Origin: Clostridium sp. 1001271st1 H5
GTDB lineage: Bacteria; Bacillota; Clostridia; Lachnospirales; Lachnospiraceae
NCBI RefSeq assembly: GCF_005845215.1
Contig: NZ_SPHO01000001.1
Coordinates: forward strand, 419,146 to 483,145
Reading direction: 5' to 3'
Length of the DNA: 64,000 nt
Shown: one piece after another, positions 62,801 to 64,000 of the stretch
How the letters are laid out: each line of letters begins with the position of its first letter
How positions within the stretch are numbered: the stretch's first letter is position 1
Notes under the pieces: generated by a model
Database searches by the model: none
Told to the model about the DNA's origin: nothing
The model's input: only the letters and a program-made list of their open reading frames with translations
Program-made: the position numbers and the translations under genes

Positions 62801-63847
62801 TTCCTGAGCTTTGGCGCGTGCAGGAGGGGACGCAATGACTTTGTGAAACTGGTGCAGAGCCTGAACAATGAATTCTGCCGTATGGAGAATGAAATCTATT
62901 CCAACATCAATCTGATGATTCGTTCGGGCATTTATTTTATCGAAAAGGACTGCCGGGAGATAGAGACTGCGGTGGACAGGGCCACCATTGCCAGAAAATC
63001 AGTGGACTACATCATCCGCTCCACCTCCGTGGTATTTAACGACGGTCCCTTTGACAGCAGCTACCGGGAAAATGAAATCATCAACCGCATGGAATACGCG
63101 CTGAAGCACGGGGAATTCAAGGTTTATCTGCAGCCCAAGGTGGGACTGGATGATTTGGGGTTTATCGGTGCAGAGGCCCTGGTGCGCTGGCAGCATGAGG
63201 ATGGAAGAATTTTCCCGCCGGGAGATTTCATTCCCTTGTTTGAAAAGAATGGTTTTATCACCCAGGTGGATACCTATGTATTTAAGACGGTCTGCTGCCA
63301 GCTGAGCCGATGGATGGAAGGGGGAGGGGAGCCCCTTCCCATATCCGTCAACCTATCAAGCGTGGACATTGCATCGGAGCAGCTGATACCCCAGATTCTG
63401 GAGATTACCCAGTTTTACGGCCTGGACCACAGATATCTGGAATTTGAACTGACGGAGACAGCCTTTCTCAGTGATTCCGCCCGCACCTTCCATGTGATGA
63501 AAACCCTGCAGGATGAGGGATTCACCACCTCTATCGATGACTTTGGGTCAGGTTACTCCATCATGAACATGATGGCTGACATTCCCACGGATGTGATTAA
63601 GCTGGACTGCGGTTTTGTCCAGTCCTGCACAAAGACAGGCAGGGGGAGAGAGTTCCTGGGCCAGCTCATCCAGATGACCAACAAGATGGGATTCACTTCT
63701 TTGTGCGAGGGAATTGAGACAAAGGAGGAGCTTAAGATGCTGCAGGAAATGGGCTGCGAGTCCGGCCAGGGCTATTATTTTTCAAGACCTTTGCCAATGA
63801 ATGTCTTTTTTGAAAAATTTTGCCGAAAAATGATTGACAAATCATAA
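59870..63847 (+). CDS. Large c-di-GMP protein: PAS-GGDEF-GAF-GGDEF-GAF-GGDEF*-EAL
   Basis: 1,325 aa, no membrane segment. Counting from the longer ATG at 59852 (6 residues more): PAS-like region about 20-145; GGDEF-1 with RIGGDEF at 230-234; GAF-like about 345-500; GGDEF-2 with RFGGDEF at 614-618 and an intact I-site (REGD then five residues); GAF-like about 730-890; GGDEF-3 degenerate (SADQF, 980-984); EAL domain from about 1,075 with EALVRW (1108), VNLSS, ELTETAF, DDFGSGYS, KLDCGFV, EGIET and QGYYFSRPL. GGDEF-1 has DSQD in place of the I-site. Both synthesis and hydrolysis of c-di-GMP look possible. ATG 59870 has GGAGG 9 nt upstream. Confidence 0.92.
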   Translation: MKTEEQTMEHIHTDEQMTLLKDSMPAGFFRCRADGDRRVDMVNHELLCLFGCADTKELKELTGGTLRGMMDDRDYDRVLEACLEQLLLKKEIMKVQFRIRSRDRGICWVDCRGRMVEDAKGNTWIYAVMVDDTEAQNQKQEYWEKSMRDSLTGLFNREAAVESVNQYMQGQGGTRDGALMVIDLDNFKEINDTKGHLFGDSILTETARCIAGSVDSQDTVGRIGGDEFVVFSKQLSGREGIMKWGRQLIEDIACLPSVKKSGIRLGCSIGAAVYPKDGATYEQLFMKADMALYAGKNWGKGRCVVYDSSLRPADGGKQGQGRFTDGTVIDSENGRYFVANKVIHYVFKALYESTDLREAINTILRIIGLQFNVSRAYIFEDRPDGLAMDNTFEWCNEGIEPQIHKLQNMSYEWSAFGYRENFGEDGVFFCMDIDHLPRNQREVLKPQGIRSLLQCGIYDSGRMVGFVGFDECRENRQWSREQIEVLTYVARVIGIFLIKDRAQRILKQRLTTLENVLEETSGKVRGSSRGAFDALTNLLTAGAFQEKAEQYFETGPAPGSTALFILDMDDFKKINENKGKLFGNVVLMNVANSLKRACREGDLIARFGGDEFLVLLKNTDREDAAMVGSTMQREIGSILADSGRGQERISCSIGVRLAGEGETTFSDIIVKADQALHQVKTSGKGGILFYEAVEDKEKSSISYDYLKQAREAKRREQSSLEDKTTTAVALEVFEKSATFEESIHILMGFVGNRFRLNRIVLYMNGEGAHGKQSAYQWADGRTAFLYDPTDSFRREEFYICYHLYDGNGIAVLRRREYGTYNTGLKRILDRAGAQTMLSAGIFIEGRYSGMILLVNTEKEREWSQSECTAVSEMARIVASGIKNTSMLIEAKQEAEYYRNHDALTGLMRYDRFKESCQLLMDEGKEEYVLVASDIKGFKFINEAIGYTQGDNILRMFGDMLTQNGLETNCYTRVSADQFLSFGACRRGRNDFVKLVQSLNNEFCRMENEIYSNINLMIRSGIYFIEKDCREIETAVDRATIARKSVDYIIRSTSVVFNDGPFDSSYRENEIINRMEYALKHGEFKVYLQPKVGLDDLGFIGAEALVRWQHEDGRIFPPGDFIPLFEKNGFITQVDTYVFKTVCCQLSRWMEGGGEPLPISVNLSSVDIASEQLIPQILEITQFYGLDHRYLEFELTETAFLSDSARTFHVMKTLQDEGFTTSIDDFGSGYSIMNMMADIPTDVIKLDCGFVQSCTKTGRGREFLGQLIQMTNKMGFTSLCEGIETKEELKMLQEMGCESGQGYYFSRPLPMNVFFEKFCRKMIDKS

Positions 63848-63862
63848 ATCATCCTTTATAAT
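63834..63862 (+). promoter_or_regulatory. tRNA-Leu promoter overlapping the end of the EAL gene
   Basis: Consensus TTGACA (63834-63839), 17 nt, consensus TATAAT (63857-63862). The -35 codes for part of the last residues (IDKS) of the upstream protein. Confidence 0.85.
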
Positions 63863-63892
63863 AACCTACGTTGCTTGCGAGAGCAGCGTAAC

Positions 63893-63976
63893 GCAGAAGT
63901 GGCGGAATTGGCAGACGCGCACGGTTCAGGTCCGTGTGGTAGTAATACCTTGTGGGTTCGACTCCCATCTTCTGCA
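63893..63976 (+). tRNA. tRNA-Leu (anticodon CAG)
   Basis: 84 nt, class II with a long variable arm. Acceptor GCAGAAG / CTTCTGC closes with discriminator A. The anticodon arm is CACGG-TTCAGGT-CCGTG, giving CAG, which reads CUG. T-arm GTGGGTTCGACTCCCAT is canonical. CCA is not encoded. A hairpin ACGTTGCT / AGCAGCGT lies in the 5' leader (63868-63889). The sequence ends 24 nt later, so further tRNAs may follow. Confidence 0.97.
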
Positions 63977-64000
63977 CTGGTTCATGGAACAGGAAGCTGA

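Overview
The window reads as a stretch of chromosome from a Gram-positive anaerobe of the Clostridia, most likely Lachnospiraceae of the Clostridium clostridioforme/Enterocloster type. This is inferred from gene content and protein style: a CIRCE-controlled hrcA-grpE-dnaK-dnaJ operon, a T-box in front of pheST, 6S RNA, KtrAB, a type 2 isoleucyl-tRNA synthetase and clear sigma-A promoters and GGAGG-type ribosome sites. I see no phage genes, transposase, integrase or CRISPR array, so this looks like core chromosome with a few accessory operons.

Layout. 1-5700: 3' part of ileS, then glgP. 5700-10820: a methionine/one-carbon group (metF, a free-standing MetH activation domain, threonine aldolase, a MetH that lacks that domain). 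10840-15320: a membrane GGDEF-PAS-PAS protein, a tiny Cys-containing protein, a DUF368 (PopT-type) lipid-carrier transporter and a DegV protein. 15489-18875: HAD phosphatase joined to a znuABC-like zinc importer. 18940-21200: KtrB-KtrA potassium uptake. 21290-26010: MerR regulator, an amine-dehydrogenase-like enzyme, a decayed amidase tail, and two G3E (CobW-type) GTPases, one with a striking His/Cys repeat. 26170-33500: a LacI regulator and an apparent sugar-acid operon (YiaK-like reductase, permease, hydantoinase/oxoprolinase-like protein, an unknown HExxH protein, YiaL-like protein). 33600-41100: patatin, DEAD-box helicase, alpha/beta hydrolase, DUF362 protein, YbaK, cytidine deaminase and pyrimidine-nucleoside phosphorylase. 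41100-45500: 6S RNA, a SpoIID-like cell-wall protein and two secreted 3D-domain proteins. 45690-50750: the heat-shock operon. 50890-55600: transglutaminase-like protein, an RmlD-like SDR protein, a membrane-anchored unknown, BioY and an Ogg-type glycosylase. 55700-59760: T-box, pheS, pheT. 59800-64000: a very large GGDEF/GAF/GGDEF/GAF/GGDEF/EAL protein and tRNA-Leu(CAG).

How the parts work together. MetF makes methyl-THF for MetH, and the separate activation protein should rescue oxidised MetH. HAD-ZnuABC and the two metal-type GTPases both point to transition-metal handling. The LacI operon is the most promising little-described unit: matched palindromes lie on the predicted start sites of both lacI and the operon, and its enzyme set combines Yia-type keto-sugar-acid functions with an ATPase family normally associated with lactams and carboxylations, plus an uncharacterised putative metalloprotein. 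The window also holds two c-di-GMP proteins, the larger with three GGDEF-family domains of differing integrity.
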